A DNA stretch of 64,000 bases from Anaerolineales bacterium UBA2181 (GTDB lineage: Bacteria > Chloroflexota > Anaerolineae > Promineifilales > UBA4811). Each line of letters begins with the position of its first letter. The stretch's first letter is position 1. A program made the translations under genes and the position numbers. The stretch is from contig DCVT01000031.1 in assembly GCA_002328075.1 (NCBI GenBank), positions 248,001-312,000 of the forward strand, written 5' to 3'. Below are positions 1-7,112 of this stretch, piece by piece. The notes below the pieces were generated by a model. It searched no databases. It was given only the letters and a program-made list of their open reading frames with translations, and was not told the DNA's origin.

Positions 1-1
1 T

Positions 2-997
2 GGCGACGAGGGCGCGGTTCGCACCATCATCAAGACGGCGATTGATGGCCATGTGGACGAAGTGTGGGTGGACAACCTGGGGAACCTGTTGGCCATCAAA
101 CGCGGCACGGGCAGTGTCCCTCTCCGGGTCATGCTGGACGCGCACATGGACGAGGTCGGCATGATGATCACCGGGTTGAACGCCGATGGGAGTCTCAGCT
201 TCCACCCGGTTGGCGGGCTAGACCCCCGTGTGGTATTGGGCAAGACGGTGTGGGTAGGACCGAAGCGGTTGGTGGGAGTCGTGGGAGGCAAACCCATTCA
301 CCTCTGCACCGCAAAGGAGCGGTCGCGGGTGGTTCCGATGGACAGCCTGCGGATCGACATTGGGGCTGCGGACGAAAAGGAGGCCTCCGGCAAGGTCAAG
401 GTTGGTGACCGCGCCACGTTTGCCACCGAGTATCGGGACCTGGGAGCCACCCTGATGGGGAAAGCCTTTGACGATCGCGCGGGCTGTGCAGTGATGGTCG
501 AGCTGCTGCGAGGTGAGCGGTATCCAATGGACGTAGCCGCGGCGTTCACCGTGCAGGAGGAGGTGGGGCTGCGCGGGGCAGGTGTTGCGGCATACCGTTT
601 GGAGCCAGATGTAGCGCTGGCGCTGGAAGGGACCATCTGCGACGACCTTCCGCGCGAGCCTGACGAGGACATCTCACCGGTGACCGAGGTCGGTAAAGGG
701 CCGGCCATCAGCCTGATGGATCGCGCCACCATAGCGGATCCCCGCTTGGTGCGGTTCCTGGCAGAGACCGCTGAACTGAATCACATTCCCTACCAGTTTC
801 GCCGCACATCCGCCGGTGGCACAGACGCTGGGGCTATTCACCTCTCGCGAGGCGGCGTTCCCTCGGTGGGGCTTTCGGTGGCTTGCCGGTATATTCACTC
901 ACCGGTTGCATTGTGCAGTCGAGAGGACATTGAGAACATGATACGGCTGTTGCAGGCCGCGTTGAGCAGTCTGACGCCGGCTGTCATTGCCCGATAA
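2..997 (+). CDS. M42 family metallopeptidase (5' end outside window)
   Basis: Probable cobalt/zinc-dependent cytoplasmic aminopeptidase of the M42 (tetrahedral aminopeptidase/glutamyl aminopeptidase) family. The frame is open from base 2 with M42-like residues (GDEGAVRTII, then DNLGNLLAI) before the first GTG at 53, so the gene starts upstream of the window. Family motifs are intact: AHMDEVG (metal His/Asp, about 140-160), KAFDDRAGCAV (bridging Asp), QEEVGLRGA (catalytic Glu), GGTDAGA and RYIHSPV (last metal His). It lies 20 bases ahead of a paralogue in the same direction. Substrate is not predictable from sequence. Confidence 0.9.
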   Translation, partial: GDEGAVRTIIKTAIDGHVDEVWVDNLGNLLAIKRGTGSVPLRVMLDAHMDEVGMMITGLNADGSLSFHPVGGLDPRVVLGKTVWVGPKRLVGVVGGKPIHLCTAKERSRVVPMDSLRIDIGAADEKEASGKVKVGDRATFATEYRDLGATLMGKAFDDRAGCAVMVELLRGERYPMDVAAAFTVQEEVGLRGAGVAAYRLEPDVALALEGTICDDLPREPDEDISPVTEVGKGPAISLMDRATIADPRLVRFLAETAELNHIPYQFRRTSAGGTDAGAIHLSRGGVPSVGLSVACRYIHSPVALCSREDIENMIRLLQAALSSLTPAVIAR

Positions 998-1017
998 ACA
1001 CCATACGGGAGGCATCT

Positions 1018-2022
1018 GTGATAAAGACCATTAGCAAACTGGTTGAGGTATATGGACCGTCGGGTCATGAGGATCGTGTGCGCAACCTGATTCGCGGCGA
1101 GATAGAGCACCTGGCAGATTCGGTCCGGGTCGATGCGCTGGGTAACCTCATCGCCATTGTGAACGGCGATGGCACGGGGCGGCGAGTGATGCTGGCCGCC
1201 CACATGGACGAGATTGGCCTGATCGTGACCCATGTGGACGAAAAGGGCTTTCTGCGGTTCGGTCGGGTAGGAGGGGTACGTGCGGAGCTTTGTGTCGGGA
1301 ATCGTGTCCGTTTCGAGAGTGGGACCATGGGCGTCATCTGGGTCGAGAAACGGGATTCTCCCAACACAAACCCGGAGTTTGATCACCTGTACATCGACGT
1401 CGGCGCCAAGAACCGCGCCGATTGTCCCATCCGGGTCGGCGACATGGCGGTTTTTGACCGCACCTTTGTGGTTCAGGGAGACCGCTGGACCGCCAAAGCG
1501 ATGGACGATCGCATTGGTTGTGCTGTGCTGATCGAGGTGCTGCGCACCATCCGCCGCGAACGGATCTCGCTGGCGCACACTCTGCAGATGGTCTTTAGCG
1601 CGCAGGAAGAGGTAGGCGTACGAGGTGCGACCACCGCAGCCTACGCGCTGGAGCCCGAGATAGGCATTGCAGTGGACGTGACCCTGACCGGCGACATGCC
1701 CAAAGCGCCAACCATGGCGGTTGATCTGGGCGGGGGACCGGCTATTAAGGTCAAAGATGCCGGCCTGCTTGCCCATCCGGGTTTGGTTCAACTGATGGCC
1801 GATCGGGCAAAGGAAGCAGGCATTCCCTGCCAGTATGAAGTCATGCCGTTCGGCGGCACCGACGCTCAAGCCATGCAACTGACCCGTTCAGGGTCGATAG
1901 CCGGAGCGATCTCTATCCCCTGCCGCTACGTGCATTCGGCCTCGGAAATGGTGGATGCGCAGGACGTTCGATCGGCAGTGTCACTGCTGACGCAGTGCTT
2001 AAAGGGGCCACTGGCGCTGTGA
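1018..2022 (+). CDS. M42 family metallopeptidase (second copy)
   Basis: A 334-residue, apparently complete M42 aminopeptidase, paralogous to the gene just upstream. GTG start with GGGAGG about 5 bases ahead. Visible residues: PSGHEDRVR (14-22), AHMDE (61-65), AMDDRIGCAV with the bridging Asp at 163-164, QEEVG (196-200, catalytic Glu), Asp220 as the next metal ligand, GGTDAQA and YVHS near the C-terminus. M42 enzymes form large tetrahedral dodecamers that trim peptides downstream of proteases. The stop codon overlaps the GTG of the next gene, so the two are probably translationally coupled. Confidence 0.92.
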   Translation: MIKTISKLVEVYGPSGHEDRVRNLIRGEIEHLADSVRVDALGNLIAIVNGDGTGRRVMLAAHMDEIGLIVTHVDEKGFLRFGRVGGVRAELCVGNRVRFESGTMGVIWVEKRDSPNTNPEFDHLYIDVGAKNRADCPIRVGDMAVFDRTFVVQGDRWTAKAMDDRIGCAVLIEVLRTIRRERISLAHTLQMVFSAQEEVGVRGATTAAYALEPEIGIAVDVTLTGDMPKAPTMAVDLGGGPAIKVKDAGLLAHPGLVQLMADRAKEAGIPCQYEVMPFGGTDAQAMQLTRSGSIAGAISIPCRYVHSASEMVDAQDVRSAVSLLTQCLKGPLAL

Positions 2023-2738
2023 ATTCGAGCAAACCCAACCCGCGCCTGGTGGTGCTCATCTCCGCCGACGCTGAATGGGTGGCCGTTACCCGTCTGCTGC
2101 ACGCAGCGCCCGTTGTTGCGTCGCCGTTAGGCGACTGGTTCGTGGTCTGGCCACCGGACCTGGACAGCACCGAGCCGGTCCTCTTTTTTCACGGCGGCTG
2201 GGGAAAAATCGCGGCTGCAGCCTCGACCCAGTACGTGATTGACCACTGGAGCCCGGATCTGATCATCAATCTGGGCACGTGTGGCGGCTTGGCGGGAGAG
2301 ATCGACCGCGGTGCAGTGGTGCTGGCAGACAAAACTGTTGTGTACGACATCGTCGAGCGGATGGGTGATCCCGACGAGCATATTGTCCACTATGCCACTC
2401 AGTTGGAGTATGGATGGCTGGGCCAAGATTATCCACAGCAGGTGGTGAGGACGCTACTCCTTTCGGCCGACCGAGACTTGGCGCCGGAAGAGGTGCAGAT
2501 GCTGCGTTCCCGGTATGGAGCGGTGGCCGGGGATTGGGAGTCGGGAGCCATTGCCTGGGTAGCCGCCAGGAACCAGACACCGGTTCTGCTTCTGCGGGGA
2601 GTGACTGACCTGGTGAGTTCCGCGGGCGGAGAAGCGTACGATAGGCCCGACTTTTACCAGGAAAGCGCGGCCAGAGTGATGTACTTGTTGGTGGAGGCAT
2701 TGCCGGATTGGATCCGGCGCTTTCGCGGCAAAGGGTAG
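2019..2738 (+). CDS. Nucleoside phosphorylase-fold protein (MTA/SAH nucleosidase-like)
   Basis: Member of the PNP/UDP phosphorylase superfamily, closest in layout to 5'-methylthioadenosine/S-adenosylhomocysteine nucleosidases. Visible: VVLISADAEW at the N-terminus, LIINLGTCGGL (phosphate/ribose loop), GDWESGAIAWVA (the family's Glu-Ser base/ribose element) and LLRGVTDLVS. The longest frame begins at 1995, but GTG at 2019 is preferred: it makes a GTGA overlap with the preceding stop and has AGGGG about 12 bases upstream. This gives 239 residues, normal for the family. Substrate is uncertain; an adenosyl nucleoside is the best guess. Confidence 0.8.
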   Translation: MNSSKPNPRLVVLISADAEWVAVTRLLHAAPVVASPLGDWFVVWPPDLDSTEPVLFFHGGWGKIAAAASTQYVIDHWSPDLIINLGTCGGLAGEIDRGAVVLADKTVVYDIVERMGDPDEHIVHYATQLEYGWLGQDYPQQVVRTLLLSADRDLAPEEVQMLRSRYGAVAGDWESGAIAWVAARNQTPVLLLRGVTDLVSSAGGEAYDRPDFYQESAARVMYLLVEALPDWIRRFRGKG

Positions 2739-2744
2739 GAGACG

Positions 2745-3413
2745 ATGAAACGGCAACGGATCCTGGTTGTTGACGACCACGAGGTGGTGCGCCTGGGGTT
2801 AAGGGCCCTGCTGGAGCGGCATGCTGGCTTTGAGGTGGTGGGTGAGGCGAGCACGGCCGATGAGGCGGTGATGAAGACCCTGGACTGGCGGCCAAACGTG
2901 GTAGTGATGGACATTCGCATGCCGGGCGGCAGTGGCATTGATGCGTGTGAGCAGATCGTGGCGCAGGCGCCCGAATGCAAGGTCATCATGCTCACGTCCT
3001 ACGCCGAGGACGAGATGCTGTTTAACGCCATCCGGGCGGGGGCGGCCGGGTACGTTCTCAAGCAGATAGGCGGGGATGAGCTAGTTCGGGCCATCGAAAC
3101 GGTGGGGCGAGGTGAATCTCTGCTAGACCCCGCGCTGACCTCCCGGGTCTTTGCCCAGGTGCGCAAGGCGGCCGTGGCGGCCGAAGCAGCTGCCTTTTCC
3201 GAGCTCACGCCGCAAGAGCTCAACGTGCTGGGGGGAATTGCCAGCGGCATGACCAATCGAGAGATCGCCGAGGTGCTGCACCTGAGCCCCGGCACGGTCC
3301 GCAACTATGTCAGCAATATTCTGAGCAAGCTAGACGTTGCCAACCGCGCCGAGGCAGCCGCATACGCCGTCGAAAACCGGCTGTCTGCGTATCTGGACAA
3401 ATCCATGAGATAG
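2745..3413 (+). CDS. NarL/FixJ-type response regulator (LuxR HTH)
   Basis: A 222-residue transcriptional response regulator. Receiver domain 1-120 has the acidic pair DD (10-11), phospho-acceptor Asp56 in VVVMDIRMPG, a Thr in MLTSYAE and the conserved Lys in GYVLKQ. A GerE/LuxR helix-turn-helix follows at about 155-215 (LTPQELNVLGGIASGMTN and TVRNYVSNILSKL). It starts 6 bases after the nucleosidase with AGGAG upstream, so it is likely co-transcribed with the peptidases. It ends 19 bases from the end of a convergent histidine kinase, its probable partner. Confidence 0.92.
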   Translation: MKRQRILVVDDHEVVRLGLRALLERHAGFEVVGEASTADEAVMKTLDWRPNVVVMDIRMPGGSGIDACEQIVAQAPECKVIMLTSYAEDEMLFNAIRAGAAGYVLKQIGGDELVRAIETVGRGESLLDPALTSRVFAQVRKAAVAAEAAAFSELTPQELNVLGGIASGMTNREIAEVLHLSPGTVRNYVSNILSKLDVANRAEAAAYAVENRLSAYLDKSMR

Positions 3414-3432
3414 CGTGCCGTTGCCGGCCGGG

Positions 3433-4617
3433 TTAGGGGAAAGAGACGACGGCCGGCGGGATGTGGGTGGCGGGTTTTGTCGGAAGAACCGCTTTCACCA
3501 CCGTGCCTTGGTCTGGGCTACTGGTCACGGTCAGGTCTCCGCCCAACGATCGGCACCGGATCGACATGTTGGACAGGCCATGTCCCGGTATTCCGCCAAT
3601 TCTGTTCGAGTCAAAGCCCACTCCGTTATCCTGAATGCTCAACACCACCCGATCCACGAACCGATTGACTTGGACGCTAACCGACGAGGCGCGAGCGTGC
3701 TTGGCCACGTTCGCCAACGCCTCTTGGGTGATGTGAAAGAGCGCCAGACGGCAGTTGTCGGCCAACCCCTCGTCGACAACCCTGGGTGCGTCTACCGTCA
3801 CCTGGACCAGCGTATTGGCGCGGAATTCGCGCACCAGGCGGTCCAGCGCTTCGGACAGCGGCTCATCCTGGATGCGGGCCGGCTGCAAGTCCATGATATA
3901 GCTTCGAATGTCCCGTATGATTCCGTCCAGTCCCTTGACGGCAGCTACCATGTGTGACCTGGCCTCGTCCGGGTTCTGGGACACCACCATCCGCCCCAGT
4001 TCCAGAGAAAGGCCAACCGCGTAGATGGACTGGATAATCCCATCATGCAGATCCATGGCAATCCTCTCGCGCTCCTCCAGGACTGCCAATCGGCGGATTC
4101 GGTCCGACAGCTGAGCGTTTTCGATGGCCACTGCAGCGTGAGCCGCCAGGGTTTGAACCAGCCAGGCGTCTGCGTCGGAAAAGGACCCGCCGACCAGCTT
4201 GTCGGTCAAGTAGAGGTTGCCCACCAGCGTGTCGCGGGCGGTGATCGAGACGCCAAGAAAAGAGGTCATGCCCGGATGATGGGGCGGAAAGCCAGCAAAG
4301 GCGGGGTGCAAACGCAGGTCGGCCACGAGCAGGACCTGAGGGCTGCGCAAGAGCAATCCCAGGATGCCCAATCCTTGGGGCCGGCGGCCAATAGCCGATA
4401 CCTGGTCTTCCGACATGCCAGAGGTAACAAACCGCGCCATCCGGCCACCAGGCCCCGGCACACCCAGAGCAGCATAGCGAGCCTCGACCAGCTCGCGCGC
4501 CAAGTCCACTATTTTCTGCAGGACCGCTTCCAGCGAGCGTTCGGCCGCGATCAAGAGCGCGGCGCTGTTCAAAGCGACCAGTGCGGCCGAGTCGTTCGGC
4601 TGATTCGGTTCCGGCAA
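3433..4617 (-). CDS. GAF-domain sensor histidine kinase (NarX/HisKA_3 type)
   Basis: A 394-residue soluble sensor kinase. Residues about 15-170 form a GAF domain; 178-245 are the HisKA_3 dimerisation/phosphotransfer segment with His191 in AMDLHDGIIQS; the C-terminal third is HATPase (N box NVAKHARA, G1 DNGVGFD, G2 GHGLSNM). There is no membrane segment, so it probably senses a cytoplasmic signal. Start is TTG at 4617 with GAGGAGG 10 bases upstream; no ATG or GTG lies nearby in frame. It converges on the LuxR-type regulator at 2745-3413, the expected partner class. It has its own promoter (4645-4673). Confidence 0.9.
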   Translation of the reverse strand: MPEPNQPNDSAALVALNSAALLIAAERSLEAVLQKIVDLARELVEARYAALGVPGPGGRMARFVTSGMSEDQVSAIGRRPQGLGILGLLLRSPQVLLVADLRLHPAFAGFPPHHPGMTSFLGVSITARDTLVGNLYLTDKLVGGSFSDADAWLVQTLAAHAAVAIENAQLSDRIRRLAVLEERERIAMDLHDGIIQSIYAVGLSLELGRMVVSQNPDEARSHMVAAVKGLDGIIRDIRSYIMDLQPARIQDEPLSEALDRLVREFRANTLVQVTVDAPRVVDEGLADNCRLALFHITQEALANVAKHARASSVSVQVNRFVDRVVLSIQDNGVGFDSNRIGGIPGHGLSNMSIRCRSLGGDLTVTSSPDQGTVVKAVLPTKPATHIPPAVVSFP

Positions 4618-4644
4618 GTGGGTTATTCCTCCTCAGGTGCCGGC

Positions 4645-4673
4645 ATTGTAGCATGGTTTGGTTGGCTGGACAA
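4645..4673 (-). promoter_or_regulatory. Candidate sigma-70 promoter for the sensor kinase
   Basis: Minus strand: -35 TTGTCC at 4673-4668, 17-base spacer, -10 TACAAT at 4650-4645 preceded by TGC (extended -10). It lies about 27 bases ahead of the kinase TTG start and just ahead of its Shine-Dalgarno site. Confidence 0.45.
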
Positions 4674-4700
4674 AAAGACGAGCGGGCTAATGCCCGCTCG
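4672..4700 (-). terminator. Intrinsic terminator downstream of the lipoprotein gene
   Basis: A perfect 9-bp stem (4679-4687 with 4692-4700) and a TAAT loop, followed on the minus strand by CTTTTTG (4678-4672). It is placed to stop transcription leaving the lipoprotein gene, which ends at 4823, before the kinase promoter. Confidence 0.75.
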
Positions 4701-4745
4701 CCCAGTCATGCAGCTATAGGCTCGTCGCCCGCTGACCCAATCACT

Positions 4746-4773
4746 CCATCCGCCATCAGGTAAGGGCGGATGG
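4746..4773. other. Second hairpin between lipoprotein and kinase genes
   Basis: A perfect 9-bp inverted repeat (4746-4754 with 4765-4773) around a 10-base loop. No T-run follows on either strand, so it is not a classic terminator. It could be an mRNA 3'-end stabiliser or a protein-binding site. Confidence 0.4.
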
Positions 4774-4822
4774 TGACCGACTCACCCGCGTCAAGACCCT
4801 CCCGGCCGGCTACCCGCCAGAT

Positions 4823-5407
4823 CTATGGGCGATCCACTGTAGCCTGGACAAAGATCGTCCCGATCTGCGGGATGTCCTGGTATCCCGGACCGCGCACGAA
4901 ATCCCTGGCGTTGAGATTGGTGCCCGCCAGATCTCCCAGTTGAATGCCTATCGAATGCCCGGCCTCCAGGGCAACCCCCAACCGGACACTGAAGGCGCCG
5001 TCCTGATCGATGGTGCCGGTGCCCAGCGTCTGGCCGAGAAACGTGATGTCGATCACCCGGATCGGAACACCTGCCGGCCCGGTGCCCTCGATCAGCATGT
5101 CGCCGACCAAGAGGGGGGTCGTGATGGTGAACTCCGGTCCTTCCGGTCCCACCTCACCCGTACCAGAGGGCGGAGGGTAGGCCTCAGTCACCCCCGATGG
5201 CTCCGGATACGCCGGAATCTCTGACTGGGAGGGCGCCGGGTACGCGGCCGGTGCTGTGGTGGGGGCTGCTGTCAGCATGGGTTCGGGCTGCGATGTCGGC
5301 ACGGGCGTGGTCTCCACGGTAGGTACCGCGGTTGGCTGCGCGCCGCACGCTGCCAAGAGTGCAACCAGCAGCATCACGATCATGATTGAATTGTTGCGTC
5401 TTTGCAT
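4823..5407 (-). CDS. Proline-rich lipoprotein with C-terminal Ig-like domain
   Basis: A 194-residue probable lipoprotein of unknown function. Hydrophobic N-terminus IMIVMLLVALLAACG ends in a lipobox (LAAC). A low-complexity linker follows, rich in Pro/Thr/Ser with repeats of the type (A/E)YPxPS (AYPAPS, AYPEPS, AYPPPS). The C-terminal 110 residues look like a beta-sandwich of the bacterial Ig/carboxypeptidase-regulatory kind (VPIRVIDITF, GTIDQDGAFSVRL). The longest frame starts with TTG at 5431 inside a terminator stem; ATG at 5407, preceded by GTGAAAGAA, is preferred. The architecture suggests a surface stalk carrying a display domain. Confidence 0.75.
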   Translation of the reverse strand: MQRRNNSIMIVMLLVALLAACGAQPTAVPTVETTPVPTSQPEPMLTAAPTTAPAAYPAPSQSEIPAYPEPSGVTEAYPPPSGTGEVGPEGPEFTITTPLLVGDMLIEGTGPAGVPIRVIDITFLGQTLGTGTIDQDGAFSVRLGVALEAGHSIGIQLGDLAGTNLNARDFVRGPGYQDIPQIGTIFVQATVDRP

Positions 5408-5420
5408 TTCTTTCACCAGA

Positions 5421-5464
5421 ACAAAGAACAACCGAGAGGCAGCTTTCGCCGGACCTCTCGGTTG
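5421..5464 (-). terminator. Intrinsic terminator of the four-repeat exported protein
   Basis: An 11-bp perfect stem (5429-5439 with 5454-5464), 14-base loop, followed on the minus strand by the T-rich run TTCTTTGTTC. It sits between the stop at 5503 and the lipoprotein ATG at 5407, only 13 bases before that ATG from the T-run side, so it could also act as an attenuator for the lipoprotein. Confidence 0.7.
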
Positions 5465-5502
5465 TCCTTTGAAGGGTCAGGCTAGATGCCTGACTGGGCT
5501 AT

Positions 5503-7002
5503 CTATGGTACCAAATTGAACGCTTCGTAGTTGTTCTTGTCCTGCAACGATGGAGCGCCGGGAGGCCACGGCGATTCGTTGGCCAGGGCGACGATGTTTT
5601 GGTTGGCCGTGATGACCACGGCGCATAGGTTCTTCTTTGGCAGCTTGCCAGTGGCGCCCCAGGTCAGGCCAGCCAACGTGTTGACGTCCAGCAGGGTCAA
5701 CGCTTCGCCGGCTTCGAGCGTAAAGGTCGCCTCATAGACCGATCCTTGCGGCGTCCCCGCCTGGGACCGATCCACCGTGAATTGGGCGGTGATGGTGGCC
5801 AGCCCGCCGCTCACGTTCTGCACCGAGAGGCCGGTACCCTTGGGGCCAAAGACCTCCTTGAACACCGGTCCTGCCAGTTTGGTGGTAGCCGACTTTTCCG
5901 GGTATGCCGAATAGGTGGTGGAGGCCTGGACGTGCGAGCCGTAGAAAAAGCTCTCATTGATCACGCCGACGACATTGCCGGTTGCGGTGACTTTGGCCGA
6001 GGCCAGACATCCCGGAGCAATTCCAACCTCCAAGAAGGTCCAGGACTCACCGTCCGCAAGGTTGAGCTTTTGGGCGCCTGGGCTGTCAGTGCAGGTCCCC
6101 AGGGTTGGAAAGTACTCGACGTTGATATCGACCGGCGCGCCGCTGACGTTCATGACCTGCAGACCGGTGGAGCGATCGCCAAACTTGTTCTTCATGACCG
6201 GCACAAAGAGCACGTCGTCATAATCGGCCGGGGTGAAGCCGCGGGTAGCCTGGAGGAGAGTCGCCGGGCTTTCCGTTGCCCGATGCTCCAGAACCACGCC
6301 AGCGATGTTCTTGTTGGCCGTGACAGTCAGGGCACCGATTCGGCTGGCGGGCATCGCGACATTGCCGGCCGTCTTGGCGGCGCTGGGGTTCAGGACCACC
6401 ATCTGACCCGTATCGGGGATGGTCAGCTGCTGGGTGTACTCGACCACCACCGGGTCGGTCGGGCTGGTGCGCATCTGGTAGACGGCCGTGATGTCGGCCG
6501 CGCCCGTGCCCGCGTTCTGAATGTAGAATGTGGTGGTCTTGTTACCAAAGTTGTTCTTGACCAGCGGGAACACCACCGTCGTGTCCACTGCGCTGCCATC
6601 GACGCCCTGATACTGGGCCGCCGCCCATCCGCCGGCAACGCCCAGACCCGCCCCTGCGTTCTCCACGTTGGTCACGTTCACGATCGCCTTAATGGCCTGG
6701 TCCGAGGACACAACGGCCGCACCCTGAAAGCCATCCGGGATGAGGGGGACAAAACGGGTGTCATTGGTCATAAAGGTCGATGACGCTCCCGCGGCCAGTT
6801 TGTCCGTGTCGGTCGCCAGGTCCAATGTGTACTCGGTGGTCGCATCATACGCCGTGACCACCACAATGGCACCCGCGGTACCCACGTTCTGGATAGTCTG
6901 GCCCGTGTACCAGGCTGGCCCAGGCAGGTCATCGGGTGCCGCAACCGCAACGCTAACCAGTGCGATTGCCAACACCAATCCCAACGAAATGCTCTTTTTC
7001 AT
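5503..7002 (-). CDS. Exported protein with four beta-sandwich-like repeats
   Basis: A 499-residue secreted protein of unknown function. Signal peptide: MKKSISLGLVLAIALVSVAV, with probable cleavage after AVA. The mature part holds four related units of about 110 residues. Each opens with a GQTIQNVGTAG or KNxFGxxxTxxxxQN type segment (NNFGNKTTTFYIQNAGTG, NKFGDRSTGLQVMNVSG, EVFGPKGTGLSVQNVSG) and closes with an ANxNIxxxxxE type strand (TANKNIAGVVLEHR, TATGNVVGVINES, TANQNIVALANES). ATG at 7002 is preferred to 7008 because AGGAGG is directly adjacent to the latter but about 6 bases from the former. It has its own promoter and terminator, so it is likely a monocistronic, well-expressed surface or matrix protein. 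Confidence 0.8.
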   Translation of the reverse strand: MKKSISLGLVLAIALVSVAVAAPDDLPGPAWYTGQTIQNVGTAGAIVVVTAYDATTEYTLDLATDTDKLAAGASSTFMTNDTRFVPLIPDGFQGAAVVSSDQAIKAIVNVTNVENAGAGLGVAGGWAAAQYQGVDGSAVDTTVVFPLVKNNFGNKTTTFYIQNAGTGAADITAVYQMRTSPTDPVVVEYTQQLTIPDTGQMVVLNPSAAKTAGNVAMPASRIGALTVTANKNIAGVVLEHRATESPATLLQATRGFTPADYDDVLFVPVMKNKFGDRSTGLQVMNVSGAPVDINVEYFPTLGTCTDSPGAQKLNLADGESWTFLEVGIAPGCLASAKVTATGNVVGVINESFFYGSHVQASTTYSAYPEKSATTKLAGPVFKEVFGPKGTGLSVQNVSGGLATITAQFTVDRSQAGTPQGSVYEATFTLEAGEALTLLDVNTLAGLTWGATGKLPKKNLCAVVITANQNIVALANESPWPPGAPSLQDKNNYEAFNLVP

Positions 7003-7061
7003 TCTCATCCTCCTACATGTACAAAACAGACTCAGACGAGTTCTTTCTCGTATCGCACATC

Positions 7062-7090
7062 ATCATACTCTGACGCCGTGCCCGAGTCAA
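7062..7090 (-). promoter_or_regulatory. Strong sigma-70 promoter for the four-repeat protein
   Basis: Minus strand: -35 TTGACT (7090-7085), 17-base spacer, -10 TATGAT (7067-7062); both hexamers match 5 of 6 consensus positions. The expected transcript starts near 7055 with a leader of about 50 bases. Confidence 0.6.
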
Positions 7091-7112
7091 TAATCCTTTT
7101 GGGTAATTGGGG

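Noticed and set aside
895..1878. 327-codon minus-strand open frame
   Set aside because: Antisense to the second M42 peptidase; no recognisable protein features.
5746..6783. 345-codon plus-strand open frame
   Set aside because: Antisense to the four-repeat exported protein, which has a signal peptide, promoter and Shine-Dalgarno site.
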